NCBI RefSeq assembly: GCF_000807255.1
Contig: NZ_CP009268.1
Location: 898,384 to 962,383 of the forward strand
Length of the DNA stretch: 64,000 nt
Direction of reading: 5' to 3'
Source of the DNA: Clostridium pasteurianum DSM 525 = ATCC 6013
Lineage (GTDB): Bacteria; Bacillota; Clostridia; Clostridiales; Clostridiaceae
The position numbers and the translations under genes were made by a program. The notes beneath the pieces were generated by a model, which was not told the DNA's origin, made no database searches, and saw only the letters and a list, made by a program, of their open reading frames with translations. Each line of letters opens with the position of its first letter. Position 1 is the stretch's first letter. Positions 53,477 through 62,677 of this stretch are shown one piece after another.

Positions 53477-54325
53477 ATGAAAATTTTGGTGACAGGTGCA
53501 ACAGGACAGTTAGGTTATGATATTATAAAAGAACTTAAAAAAAGAAATATAGACGCAGTTGGTATTGGATCAAGAGATTGTGATATAACCGTTAAAAATG
53601 ACCTCTTTCAGACAATTGAAAATGTGAGACCTAATGCAATTATTCATTGTGCTGGCTATACTGCAGTTGATAAAGCAGAAATTGAAATAGATAAATGTAA
53701 TTTGATTAATGTAGAAGGAACTAAGAATATTGCGTTGGTTTGTAAGAAATATGATATAAAGCTACTGTATGTAAGTACAGATTATGTTTTTAGTGGTGAG
53801 GGTACAAAGCCATGGAAACCAGATGATGAAAGAAAGCCAATTGGCCAGTATGGAAAAAGTAAATATCAAGGAGAGCTAGCAGTTGAAAATTTACTTAGTA
53901 AATATTTTATAGTTAGAATTTCATGGGTATTTGGAATCAATGGGAAAAATTTTGTTAAATCCATGCTGAATCTTTCTGAAACTAACAATGAAATAAAGGT
54001 AGTTTCTAATCAAATTGGTTCTCCAACATATACTGTGGATGTTGCTAAAATCATGGTTGATATGATTCAGACAGATAAATATGGAAAATATAATATTTCA
54101 AATGAAGGTTTTTGCTCGTGGGATGAATTTGCAAAAGAAATTTTTGTGTGCACAAATAAAAAAATCAAAATTATTCCAATATCTAGTGAAGAATATGAGG
54201 CAAAAGCAGAAAGACCTTCAAATAGCAGAATGGATAAGACTAAATTATTGGAGAATGGATTCAATAATTTACCTTGTTGGGAAGATGCTTTAAAAAGATT
54301 TTTAAAAGAATATGGCTTTAGGTAA
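53477..54325 (+). CDS. rfbD: dTDP-4-dehydrorhamnose reductase-like (RmlD family)
   Basis: The 282-residue short-chain-type reductase has the NAD(P)-binding glycine motif TGATGQLGYDI, AGYTAVDKAEIE, YVSTDYVFSGEGTKPWKPDD, the catalytic YGKSKYQGELA and ISWVFGINGKNFV. It would reduce dTDP-4-keto-6-deoxy-L-mannose to dTDP-L-rhamnose. The other rhamnose genes (rfbABC) are not next to it, so it may be a solitary homologue with another sugar substrate. Confidence 0.85.
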   Translation: MKILVTGATGQLGYDIIKELKKRNIDAVGIGSRDCDITVKNDLFQTIENVRPNAIIHCAGYTAVDKAEIEIDKCNLINVEGTKNIALVCKKYDIKLLYVSTDYVFSGEGTKPWKPDDERKPIGQYGKSKYQGELAVENLLSKYFIVRISWVFGINGKNFVKSMLNLSETNNEIKVVSNQIGSPTYTVDVAKIMVDMIQTDKYGKYNISNEGFCSWDEFAKEIFVCTNKKIKIIPISSEEYEAKAERPSNSRMDKTKLLENGFNNLPCWEDALKRFLKEYGFR

Positions 54326-54435
54326 ATTTTTATAAAATTTCATTAATCTACTATGATAAATTATAAGTTAATACAAAAACAGGAATCTAAGTGGGATTTA
54401 TATGGTATATATTAGATGATATATTTCATTCATTT

Positions 54436-54677
54436 CCTTATTTACACATTATTGCTGTAAAGAAAGAAAATCGCAAGCATGGAGTAGGAAAAAACTATTG
54501 AAATTCTTTGAGGATGTTTGCTTTAAAGATTATGCAAAACTATTTTTAGTTATAGCAGATTTTAATCCAGAATCCAAAATGTTATATGAAAGAATTGGAT
54601 ATGTTGAAGTTGGATGTATACCTAATTTATATAAATTAGGAGTAACTGAATGTTTAATGATGAAATCAAGAAAATAA
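54436..54677 (+). pseudogene. GNAT acetyltransferase remnant
   Basis: The translation AVKKENRKHGVGKK is followed by a frameshift (one A short of the lysine run) and continues LKFFEDVCFKDYAKLFLVIA then NPESKMLYERIGYVEVGCIP and KLGVTECLMMKSRK to a stop. It has no start. This is the C-terminal half of a GNAT protein, now broken. Confidence 0.75.
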
Positions 54678-54724
54678 CAGATAGCATCATAAAAAAATAC
54701 TGAAAAAGAATATAAATGATAAGA

Positions 54725-54780
54725 ACATTAAAATCTCACTGTCATATAAAAAGTATGGTACAGTGAGACTGATATTTTCA
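54725..54780. terminator. Bidirectional terminator-like hairpin
   Basis: TCTCACTGT and ACAGTGAGA pair around a loop; A- and T-rich flanks on the two sides. Similar to 47457. Confidence 0.7.
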
Positions 54781-54840
54781 TATTTTAAACATATGTAATT
54801 TAAAATGAAGGGATATATTTTTTAAAATAAAGTATGAAGT

Positions 54841-56076
54841 TTACATATTTACATGAGTACTCTTATACAAAACTGGTATTGCTGCTGATATAAGGAGCAT
54901 ACCCATAAGGGCGGGTGCAGCATGACCAAGTGATACATATATTTCACCTCCAATTATAGGCCCAATCATTCTTGCTAAAGCCTGAATAGATTGGCTGCCT
55001 CCTTGAATCCTTCCTTGTTCACTAGAATCCACAGACTTGGAGAGCATCCCATTGAATGAAGGCCAGAAGATGGAATCACCAAAAGCAAATATAAACATTC
55101 CAGCGATAAGAAGAGGATAGAATGAGAACAAAGCCGATGCTGCAATAAGACTGTAACCTATAATCTCCGAGACCATTCCAAGAATTGCTATCTGTTTATC
55201 ACTAAGTTTTATCAAAAGCTTTGGCATTATGAAACCTTGTGAAATGATGTCTTGGAAGCCCATAATTGAAAACATAAGTCCGATTAGTGCAGGCTTCCAA
55301 CTGAAAGTATCCATTGTAAATTGTGAAAAAACTGCCTGTAAAGATCCGTTGGGTATCCAAAGTAGGAACGCTGAGACAAGTAACCTTTTTAAATTTTTCA
55401 TGGAAAGTATGCTGGCAAGCTGTGTAAATGGATTCAGTCTTACAAAGGTAATCTCTTTCAGTCTATTATTCTTGTGAAGGCTCTCAGACATAAAAAAGAA
55501 TCCATAAACAACATTCAATAAAGTTATTATTGCTCCAAAATACATGGGGACAGAATAACCAAACTTGGCAAGTAATCCACCTAGAGTTGGGCCAATGACG
55601 GTGCCTACACCTACAACAGCACTCATCCATCCAAAATATTTGGTTCTCTGTTCCCTAGGAATGATGTCTGAAAAATATGCGAAGATGGTGCTTATGCTCC
55701 CACCTGTTATACCTTCTATTATGCGTCCAGCAAATAGCACCCATAGAGCTCCTCCTATACCAAAAACTAAGTACCCCATTGCAGAACCAAAAAGGCATAC
55801 TAAGAGCAATGGACGACGGCCGTATTTGTCGCTCAAAGCTCCAAGCACTGGGGCCGCAAAAAACACGCAGACTGCATAAACAGACGTCAGCATTGTAACA
55901 ACTATAGCTTGTTCTCTTGGATTGCTTGTATAAGGCTGCACTAAGAATGGAACCACAGGTGTTATAATACTAAAACCTATGCCGCAAAGAAACACAGACA
56001 TAAGACCGAATATTAAAGCCTTTTTATGTAAGGTTTGTTCTATGTTATGTCTATTGTTTAATCTAAATTTGAACAT
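54841..56076 (-). CDS. MFS drug transporter
   Basis: The 411-residue protein has 12 predicted transmembrane segments and MFS motif A GALSDKYGRRPLLL between segments 2 and 3, plus FAGRIIEGITGGSISTIFAY and GPTLGGLLAKFGYSVPMYFG. It resembles tetracycline- and multidrug-type efflux pumps. It is regulated locally: the promoter region (56132-56165) holds an 11-bp perfect inverted repeat, and a MarR gene lies upstream in the same orientation. The substrate is unknown. Confidence 0.9.
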   Translation of the reverse strand: MFKFRLNNRHNIEQTLHKKALIFGLMSVFLCGIGFSIITPVVPFLVQPYTSNPREQAIVVTMLTSVYAVCVFFAAPVLGALSDKYGRRPLLLVCLFGSAMGYLVFGIGGALWVLFAGRIIEGITGGSISTIFAYFSDIIPREQRTKYFGWMSAVVGVGTVIGPTLGGLLAKFGYSVPMYFGAIITLLNVVYGFFFMSESLHKNNRLKEITFVRLNPFTQLASILSMKNLKRLLVSAFLLWIPNGSLQAVFSQFTMDTFSWKPALIGLMFSIMGFQDIISQGFIMPKLLIKLSDKQIAILGMVSEIIGYSLIAASALFSFYPLLIAGMFIFAFGDSIFWPSFNGMLSKSVDSSEQGRIQGGSQSIQALARMIGPIIGGEIYVSLGHAAPALMGMLLISAAIPVLYKSTHVNM

Positions 56077-56123
56077 TTAAATTCTCCTCTCAAAAGATAT
56101 GGTTTTGATTCCTTGGAAACATA

Positions 56124-56165
56124 TTTATCCTATCATCATTTTGTTTCCTTGTCAACAAAATGATA
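56124..56165 (-). promoter_or_regulatory. MFS promoter and probable MarR operator
   Basis: ATCATTTTGTT (56135-56145) and AACAAAATGAT (56154-56164) are perfect inverted repeats with an 8-nt spacer. On the minus strand TTGACA (near 56155-56150) and TAGGAT 17 bp downstream form a promoter overlapping the inverted repeat. Confidence 0.75.
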
Positions 56166-56172
56166 ACAATAA

Positions 56173-56200
56173 AAATGCAGCCTGTTCTCAATAGAGCTAA
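56173..56200 (-). terminator. Terminator-like hairpin after MarR gene
   Basis: On the minus strand GCAGC and GCTGC pair around a loop, followed by ATTTTTATT. Modest stem. Confidence 0.45.
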
Positions 56201-56226
56201 GCTGCCTGTGGTTTCATTATTCAAAT

Positions 56227-56700
56227 TTATTCCGACTTACTAGCTATATCTAGCTTCTTTATTTCTGCATCCAAATGACTACTATACTTTTCTATAAAGG
56301 TGAGCATACTGTCAAATTGTTCCTGAGTTATCTGCTCAAATACGGCTTTATCCCTTTCCTGAAACTCTTTGTGAAGTGCCTCATGAATTTTGTTGATTTC
56401 TTGTCCTTGTTCAGTAAGCCTGAAATAGATTTCTTTCTTATTATCCGGCTTCTGATAGCTTTCAATGATCCCCTTTTTTATGAGTTTCTTGGTCATTTTG
56501 CTTGTGGCGCCTCTAGTCATATAAAGGGACTCAGCTAGTTTTGTTACGTTGGAATCTGGATTTTTTCCAATGCATTCGATGTAATGTACTTCAGAAGACT
56601 TATAACCCTTAAAACTGTCTTCCATTTTAAACTTATTAAGCCAAGCCATTTTGTTAAATAATTCTCTAAAACTCATTATGACCTGTTCTTCTTTGTCCAT
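56227..56700 (-). CDS. MarR-family regulator of the MFS transporter
   Basis: The 157-residue winged-helix protein has the MarR pattern NVTKLAESLYMTRGATSKMT with KKLIKKGIIESYQKPDNKKE (DNA-binding wing). ATG 56700 is preferred over a GTG at 56715 because GGGAGG then serves as the ribosome binding site. MarR proteins usually repress an adjacent exporter until a small molecule binds. Its own promoter (minus strand) has TTGAAA and TATAAT with 17 bp between (56758-56735). Confidence 0.9.
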   Translation of the reverse strand: MDKEEQVIMSFRELFNKMAWLNKFKMEDSFKGYKSSEVHYIECIGKNPDSNVTKLAESLYMTRGATSKMTKKLIKKGIIESYQKPDNKKEIYFRLTEQGQEINKIHEALHKEFQERDKAVFEQITQEQFDSMLTFIEKYSSHLDAEIKKLDIASKSE

Positions 56701-56734
56701 GGACTGTCCTCCCACCTGTTAGTGTATTAACAAT

Positions 56735-56763
56735 ATTATATTAAACTTTTGTTTCTATTTCAA
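56735..56763 (-). promoter_or_regulatory. Promoter of MarR gene
   Basis: On the minus strand TTGAAA (56763-56758) and TATAAT (56740-56735) are 17 bp apart; the GAAACAAAA sequence in between resembles one half of the operator upstream of the MFS gene. Confidence 0.75.
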
Positions 56764-56797
56764 CAATATTGAAATAACTCCTATAAGTAGAGTGTAT

Positions 56798-59044
56798 TTA
56801 CTTTTCTGCTAATAAGGGTGTAATTTGGCCTGAGTAGTATATGCATAGAACATGAAGTGCTCTGGTGCAAGCAGTGTAAAGCAGAAGACGTTCTTCTTCA
56901 CAATTATAATTTTCATTTCCTGCATTATATATAAGTGCTACATCAAATTCTAATCCTTTAGCAAGATAAGCTGGTATTATCAAACTATCACTTACGTATG
57001 CATCATCATCTTTGGTTATTATTTTAATTTCAATTTTATCTTTTAAGAATCTGTATACTTCCTGCGCTTCCTTTACAGTTCTTGTTATAATGCCTATAGA
57101 TTTATAGCCTTTTTCCTTATATATTTTTACATCATCAATAAGTCTTTCTTTTATAGCTTCTTCATTTGAAAAGCCAAGTACTGAAGGTTTATTTCCACTT
57201 CTTTCTATATATTCATCAGTAATGTTTTTATTGAGAAGTTTTCTTGAAAACTTGGTGATTTCCATAGTGGATCTATAGCTTTTAGTTAAATTTATTATAC
57301 AGGTATTATCCTTAGGGAATATATTAGATATATTGTTGTAATTTCCTACATTCATAAATGGGTTAATAGATTGATTCAAATCACCGAGCATGGTTATATT
57401 GGCAGAATTAAAAAGCTGATGAAAGATTTCATACTGAAGCGGTGTATAATCTTGTGCCTCATCAATAATAACATATTTTATTTCTAAAGTTTTTGGAAGT
57501 CCCTCAAGTACACCTTTTAGATATAAAAGCGGGGGCTGGTCTTCGTAGTTAAGTTTTTCTGCTTTGATATTTTGTAAAGTATAGATTTTTATATCATCAA
57601 TGATCTTTTCATCATAGTCAGTATTTGATTTCCTTAGGAAAAACTCAAGGTTCTCAAAAAGCTTTTTATAAGCACTTAGCAAATCAAACGCTGTGATTTT
57701 ATCAATTTCATGGTATACACTTTTCATTTCATTGTCTATAGAGGTCTTGCTTAATTCCATAATTTCAATTTTATCTACATAGTCACCTGAATTTCTGAGT
57801 TCATTAGCCACTTCCGCTATCATACGTTTTTTGTAAGGCTCTAAGAGGAATAAAATTCTTTCTTTTATCTTATGCAGCCTCCTTTTTAGTGGAAGTTGGG
57901 AATAATCTTTAAAAAATAACTCCTGTATATCATTAGAAGAGATTATTAAATGATCTCTTAGAATTATATCTGTAAAGTTCCTGTTCTTTTTTTCAAGATA
58001 AACTACATATTGCTTTAATATGTTTATAAATTCTAAGGAAGATTTAAACTTTATACTGTTTATCCTGGTTTCATAATAATCATGCTTTTTAGATGCAAGA
58101 ATATACTCCATCATCTGGCAATAAGTTTCTTTTATAAGGTTATTGCATAAGCTGTTATTCATATATTCATTAAAGGTTGTCTGGTACATAGTATCTTCTC
58201 CTAGTTCAGGTAATACATTAGAGATATAATCGTTAAAAATTTCATTTGGAGAGAATATTATTATGTTTTCAGGTGTTATCTTATCACGATGCTTATATAA
58301 TAAATAGGCAATTCTATGAAGAGCCACAGAAGTTTTTCCGCTTCCAGCAGGACCCTGAACAATTAAATTTTTGTACTCTTCATTACGAATTACTTTATTT
58401 TGTTCTCTTTGAATGGTGGTTGCTATAGCTTTCATCTTACTATCAGTATTTTTACTCAGTATATTTTGAAGTATTTCATCATCTATTTTAAGATTACTAT
58501 CAAACATATATTCAATTTTATCTTTATAAATTTTGTATTGTCTTTTTAGTGTAACTTTTCCGTTAATGATTCCTTCGGGACATTCATAGCCAGCGTCTCC
58601 AATTTCATAGTCATAAAACATGCTGGAGACAGGTGATCTCCAGTCATATACCATGAAATCGTAGTTATCATTAATGAGATTGGAAATGCCAATATAATAT
58701 TTTTCTGATTTTTCATCACCACTTTCAAGAAAATCAATTCTGCCAAAATAGGGTGATAAAAGCATTTTCTTATATTTTTCTTCAAGTTTTCTGGTAAATT
58801 CATGGGTTCTTTTTTGTGTTTTCATAGTATTAATGAATTGTATAAAATCTACAATTTGATCCAGTCCATTTGTTATAGAAACAGAACCTATATCATTCCA
58901 TAATTGTCTTTGGGTTTCAATGGCATCATCTCTAAACTTTTTCTTAAAATTACTTTTTTCATTAAGCTGTTTTTCAATTTCTTTGAGAACCTGTTGTAAC
59001 CATTCATTTTCCAATTTCAATTCAATGTTATTCATATTTTTCAT
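56798..59044 (-). CDS. helD: HelD-like RNA polymerase recycling motor (UvrD/Rep-type helicase)
   Basis: The 748-residue protein has the superfamily 1 helicase core: Walker A GPAGSGKTSVALHRIAYLLY, motif II YVIIDEAQDYTPLQYEIF, motif III MLGDLNQSINPF, SYRSTMEITKF, and C-terminal ARGLEFD-like LAKGLEFDVALIY with YTACTRALHVLCIYY. A long N-terminal coiled coil (1-60) and the inserted domain match HelD, which removes stalled RNA polymerase from DNA. Start ATG on the minus strand 59044 with GGAGG. Repeat A copy 5 begins just upstream. Confidence 0.9.
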   Translation of the reverse strand: MKNMNNIELKLENEWLQQVLKEIEKQLNEKSNFKKKFRDDAIETQRQLWNDIGSVSITNGLDQIVDFIQFINTMKTQKRTHEFTRKLEEKYKKMLLSPYFGRIDFLESGDEKSEKYYIGISNLINDNYDFMVYDWRSPVSSMFYDYEIGDAGYECPEGIINGKVTLKRQYKIYKDKIEYMFDSNLKIDDEILQNILSKNTDSKMKAIATTIQREQNKVIRNEEYKNLIVQGPAGSGKTSVALHRIAYLLYKHRDKITPENIIIFSPNEIFNDYISNVLPELGEDTMYQTTFNEYMNNSLCNNLIKETYCQMMEYILASKKHDYYETRINSIKFKSSLEFINILKQYVVYLEKKNRNFTDIILRDHLIISSNDIQELFFKDYSQLPLKRRLHKIKERILFLLEPYKKRMIAEVANELRNSGDYVDKIEIMELSKTSIDNEMKSVYHEIDKITAFDLLSAYKKLFENLEFFLRKSNTDYDEKIIDDIKIYTLQNIKAEKLNYEDQPPLLYLKGVLEGLPKTLEIKYVIIDEAQDYTPLQYEIFHQLFNSANITMLGDLNQSINPFMNVGNYNNISNIFPKDNTCIINLTKSYRSTMEITKFSRKLLNKNITDEYIERSGNKPSVLGFSNEEAIKERLIDDVKIYKEKGYKSIGIITRTVKEAQEVYRFLKDKIEIKIITKDDDAYVSDSLIIPAYLAKGLEFDVALIYNAGNENYNCEEERLLLYTACTRALHVLCIYYSGQITPLLAEK

Positions 59045-59067
59045 TTCCTCCTTATTAATGAAATAAT

Positions 59068-59368
59068 TTAACCTGACTAACTTGGCATAAGTCTCCCACG
59101 CACTCTGTACAGCGAATCACACCAAATACAAAATAAATTTTGTTTTGTCTGCTTGCACTCTGCGAAAGCGATTCACACAAAATCAAAAAAAGATTTTGGT
59201 TCTCTGCTTGCACTCTGTGAAAGCGATTCACACAAAATCAAAAAAAAGATTTTGGTTCTCTGCTTTTCTTCAAGTAAGAGTTCAACGCCAAGTAAGCCAT
59301 GCATTTGCAGTTCTAAAATTCAGATGGGGTAGAAGAATCCCCACCTGAATTAAGAACTTGCTTCAATA
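59068..59368 (+). repeat. Repeat family A, copy 5 (three internal units)
   Basis: The largest copy, about 300 nt. It starts TTAACCTGACTAACTTGGCA, then has three units of about 55 nt. Each begins (C/T)GCACTCTG(T/C) and has GCGA(A/T)TCACAC and a C/A-rich stretch with hairpin AAAATCAAAAAAAGATTTT. CGCCAAGT and the 3' hairpin (GTTCTAAAATTCAGATGGGG / CCCCACCTGAATT..AGAAC) close it, ending in GAACTTGCTTCAATAAG. Confidence 0.85.
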
Positions 59369-59585
59369 AGATTTTATAAATTATATTGACATTGTTTTTT
59401 AAATGATATATAATATAATTGAGGATATTTAATATATATCGTTGAAGATAAAAATTAGTAAACTTAGGATAACATTTTTATAATATTGTGTCAATAATAA
59501 ATATAATTGATTATGTTATTTTAACTAACATTTCATAAATTTCTTTTCAAGTATATAATTTCAGTAGTAATCTTTATATTAACCT

Positions 59586-59748
59586 TAGGCATATTCAAAT
59601 AAATAACAAGTTAGTATGCTTAGCCTATTTTGAATCTTACTGCGTCAGCAGAACCCTCAGATAGTCCACTATCCTCGGAACCTACTTTCTTGTTAGATTC
59701 AAAATATTCGTCGCATCTTTGACTTACTATTTATTTTCACATTCCTTA
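59586..59748. repeat. Repeat family B, full copy (inverted relative to 46440)
   Basis: Starts TAGGCATATTCAAATAAATA and ends CTTACTATTTATTTTCACAT TCCTTA. Interior AGATAGTCCACTATCCTCGG has a palindrome and GATTCAAAATATTCGTCGCATC mirrors the other copy. Its reverse complement aligns with 46440-46600 across the whole length. Confidence 0.85.
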
Positions 59749-59790
59749 TTAGTGAATGTTGATAATAGTAAATACTTATAAAAAATAACA

Positions 59791-59816
59791 AAGGCACTCT
59801 TAGAGAGGGCTTTTTT
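59791..59816 (+). terminator. Intrinsic terminator
   Basis: AAGGCACTCT and AGAGGGCTT pair with a mismatch, followed by TTTTTT. Confidence 0.7.
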
Positions 59817-59899
59817 GATGTGCAGTAATAGATTATATAGAATATTATGGTATACTTTTTATAATGTAGGTAGTTAAATATATACACATAAAAAGAAAG

Positions 59900-60889
59900 A
59901 TGGATGATTATATGAAAAGAATTGTTGGATTTAGAATATTGAAAACAGCAATAGGTTCAGCACTTGCCATATTTATTGCTGAAGGCTTAGGGTTAAAATA
60001 TGCAGCAGCAGCTGGAATTATAACTATTTTAAGTATTCAAAATACTAAGAAAACATCTATAAAGCTGGCATTTCAGAGGATTGAATCTACTGTTTTAGCC
60101 TTGCTTATATCAAGCATATTGTTTCTAACCTTTGGATACAGCCCTATTATATTTGGAATATACTTAATTATTTTTATACCCATTACTGTATTCCTGAAAA
60201 TTACCGATGGAATTGTTGTAAGCTCGGTTTTAGTTACCCATTTATTAGCTCAAAAGTCATCATCTATGTTTTGGATACGGAATGAAATTTTACTTATGGC
60301 AGTTGGTGCAGGAATTGGAATAATTATAAATATTTATATGCCTAAAATAGAAAATGAGATCAAAGAAACTCAAAGGAATATTGAAGAACATATGCGTATA
60401 ATTTTATTTCATATGGCAGAGGCTTTAAGAAATCAGTCAGTGCATATTGAAGAAGAAAGGATCTTTAATGAGCTGGAATCAATATTAGAACAAGGAAAAA
60501 ATAGAGCATATAGACATTTAAATAATTATATTATTAATGATGCTAAGTATTATGTTGACTATATGGAAATGAGAAGTTTACAATACGAAATATTAAAATA
60601 TATGAGGAGTCATTTTATGAAATTTTACTTAACCTTAGAGCAGACCGAAGTGGTAGCAGCTTTTACTGAAAAGATTGCATCAAATTTTGGAGAATATAAT
60701 ACTGCAGAAGAACTTTTAAAGGAATTAAATGAAATTGTGGTTATGTTTAAGGCTCAGGAACTTCCTAAGACAAGAGATGAATTTGAAAATAGAGCTATGC
60801 TGTTTCAGTTTTTAAATGACTTGGAAGCACTCTTAGAATTAAAGAAAAAATTTTGGACTTATGTTAATATATTAGACGTGAAAAGCTGA
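59900..60889 (+). CDS. FUSC-type aromatic acid exporter family protein
   Basis: The 329-residue protein has an N-terminal membrane domain of four to six hydrophobic segments (IGSALAIFIAEGLGLKYAAA, STVLALLISSILFLTFGYSP, FGIYLIIFIPITVFLKITDG) and a soluble helical C-terminal domain of about 170 residues (INIYMPKIENEIKETQRNIE to the end), matching ArAE-type exporters. The start is ATG 59900 or ATG 59912. It lies upstream of DUF4180; the substrate is not known. Confidence 0.85.
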   Translation: MDDYMKRIVGFRILKTAIGSALAIFIAEGLGLKYAAAAGIITILSIQNTKKTSIKLAFQRIESTVLALLISSILFLTFGYSPIIFGIYLIIFIPITVFLKITDGIVVSSVLVTHLLAQKSSSMFWIRNEILLMAVGAGIGIIINIYMPKIENEIKETQRNIEEHMRIILFHMAEALRNQSVHIEEERIFNELESILEQGKNRAYRHLNNYIINDAKYYVDYMEMRSLQYEILKYMRSHFMKFYLTLEQTEVVAAFTEKIASNFGEYNTAEELLKELNEIVVMFKAQELPKTRDEFENRAMLFQFLNDLEALLELKKKFWTYVNILDVKS

Positions 60890-60961
60890 ATTACCACAAT
60901 TTTTTAAATTAACAGAAATACATGAAGTAGAAGGTTTAATATAAGAAAGGGTGAATAAACC

Positions 60962-61327
60962 ATGGATACCAAAATTGTACAAAAAAATAATATCACAATT
61001 GCAATTGTGCAAAGTACTGAACCTATAATAACAGATGTTCAGTCTGCATTAGATTTTATGTCAACAGTAAGATATAAAACAGGATGTGACCGCATTGCTT
61101 TAAATAAAGAAGCTATAAAGGAGGAATTTTTCGATTTAAGTACATGTATTGCTGGAGAAATATTGCAAAAGTTTATAAATTATAATTTAAAGTTTGCTGT
61201 AATAGGGGATTTCTCTTGTTATTCAAGCAAGGCACTAAGAGATTTTATATATGAAAGTAATAGAGGCAAAGATATATTTTTTATTTCAGATGAATATGAA
61301 GCAATTGAAAAATTATCTTCTGTATAG
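60962..61327 (+). CDS. DUF4180 family protein
   Basis: The 121-residue protein begins with a beta-rich segment (VQKNNITIAIVQSTEPIITD) and has LDFMSTVRYKTGCDRIALNK and FAVIGDFSCYSSKALRDFIYESN, the DUF4180 signature. Its function is unknown. It starts 70 bp after the exporter stop behind AAGGGTG and may be co-transcribed with it. Confidence 0.85.
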   Translation: MDTKIVQKNNITIAIVQSTEPIITDVQSALDFMSTVRYKTGCDRIALNKEAIKEEFFDLSTCIAGEILQKFINYNLKFAVIGDFSCYSSKALRDFIYESNRGKDIFFISDEYEAIEKLSSV

Positions 61328-61432
61328 TTTTATATTATTAATTAGATCTTTCAAATCTTTCAGTGTCAGCCGGCAGGTTTACTGGAATATAGGGAATATA
61401 GCTGAACAAAATTTAAATTTGAGGTAAAACCT

Positions 61433-62677
61433 ATGAAAAAAGAAAAGGACAACCTGTTTTTATTTATAAGATATTCTATATTTTTTTGCATTTCTTTATC
61501 AGTGATAACTCTTGATTCCAGTGGGACTTTAGATATGCTAAAGCTTGTTGCATATCTTTTGATATATATTGTAAATGCGCAGCTTAGAATGTATTTTTTT
61601 ATGAAATACAGAATTTATACTATATTATCCATATTATTTGAGATACTTATAATATATTTATTATATAGCAGCTTTGGAGGCTTTACCTTTATATATTTCT
61701 TTGTATCTATAATAGATGCATCCATTATGCTGGAGAATATAGAAGCAGCAGTGATAAGTTTGATTTTATATGCTGCAGTATTTTTAATAAGTTTGAAGCC
61801 TGATTATTCAGCTCTAGAAAGGTATGTATACATAAATGTAATCTTTAATACTTTGGTAGTTGCAGGCTTTAGTTCTCTTGGAAGGTATATAAAAAGTCAA
61901 AGGGATAGAAAAATAGAGGCACAGAAATTATATGATAAGATAAAGGTATCGGAAGACAGACTTAAGGATGCCTATGGAAGGCTTGAAAGCTACTCCTCTA
62001 CGGTAGAAGAAATAACTATTCTCAAAGAGAGAAACAGGATTTCCAGAGAAATACATGATACCGTTGGGCATACGCTATCTACACTAATAATCCAGCTTCA
62101 GGCAGTGCCTTATTTATGGAAATCAAATCCTGATGAAGCAGAGAATATGATAAAGGATATGGTTGACTATACAAAAAATGGACTTGAAGATGTAAGAAGG
62201 GCTGTAAGAGAATTAACTCCTTTAGCTTTTGACAACAGCAGTGGTATTTTTCTTTTAAAAGAGCTTATGATAAACTTTGAAAAACATTCCAAGGTTAAAA
62301 TCAAATTTAATATATCCAATAAACTTCATTATGATCTAAATTCAGATCAAAGCTTTGTTTTATATAGAGTTTTTCAGGAATCTTTCAGCAATTCCTTAAG
62401 ACATGGACAAGCCACTGAGATAAATATAAATATGAGTTTTTCTGAAGAAGAAATATATGTACATATGAGAGATAACGGTAACTGTAAAAAGGACATGAAA
62501 AAGGGTTTTGGACTAACTAACATGGAAAAGAGAATAGTTTTTATAGGTGGTATATTTTCATACATAAATCATGAAAATAAGGGCTTTGAAATAAATATAA
62601 GTATTCCAAGAAATAAGAACATAGCTAAATTACAGGAGGATAGTGATGGAGGAGATAAAGATAATTATAGCAGATGA
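61433..62677 (+). CDS. Sensor histidine kinase, NarL/DesK type
   Basis: The 414-residue protein has five to six N-terminal membrane segments (about 8-145), a coiled coil (about 155-200), the HisKA_3 phosphoacceptor in RNRISREIHDTVGHTLST (His208), and HATPase motifs MRDNGNCK and GFGLTNMEKRI. It would sense a membrane or cell-envelope signal and phosphorylate the next gene's product. It overlaps the response regulator start. The ABC ATPase downstream may be in the same regulon. Confidence 0.92.
   Translation: MKKEKDNLFLFIRYSIFFCISLSVITLDSSGTLDMLKLVAYLLIYIVNAQLRMYFFMKYRIYTILSILFEILIIYLLYSSFGGFTFIYFFVSIIDASIMLENIEAAVISLILYAAVFLISLKPDYSALERYVYINVIFNTLVVAGFSSLGRYIKSQRDRKIEAQKLYDKIKVSEDRLKDAYGRLESYSSTVEEITILKERNRISREIHDTVGHTLSTLIIQLQAVPYLWKSNPDEAENMIKDMVDYTKNGLEDVRRAVRELTPLAFDNSSGIFLLKELMINFEKHSKVKIKFNISNKLHYDLNSDQSFVLYRVFQESFSNSLRHGQATEININMSFSEEEIYVHMRDNGNCKKDMKKGFGLTNMEKRIVFIGGIFSYINHENKGFEINISIPRNKNIAKLQEDSDGGDKDNYSR

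Noticed and set aside
59095-59275. Tandem units of repeat A as a CRISPR array
   Set aside because: The units are nearly identical over their full length, with no repeat-spacer alternation, and there is no cas gene in the window.
59145-59348. A 67-residue open frame in the repeat A copy at 59068
   Set aside because: The frame simply translates the tandem 55-nt units, so its internal repeats reflect DNA repetition. No ribosome binding site is visible, and the other copies do not keep the frame.
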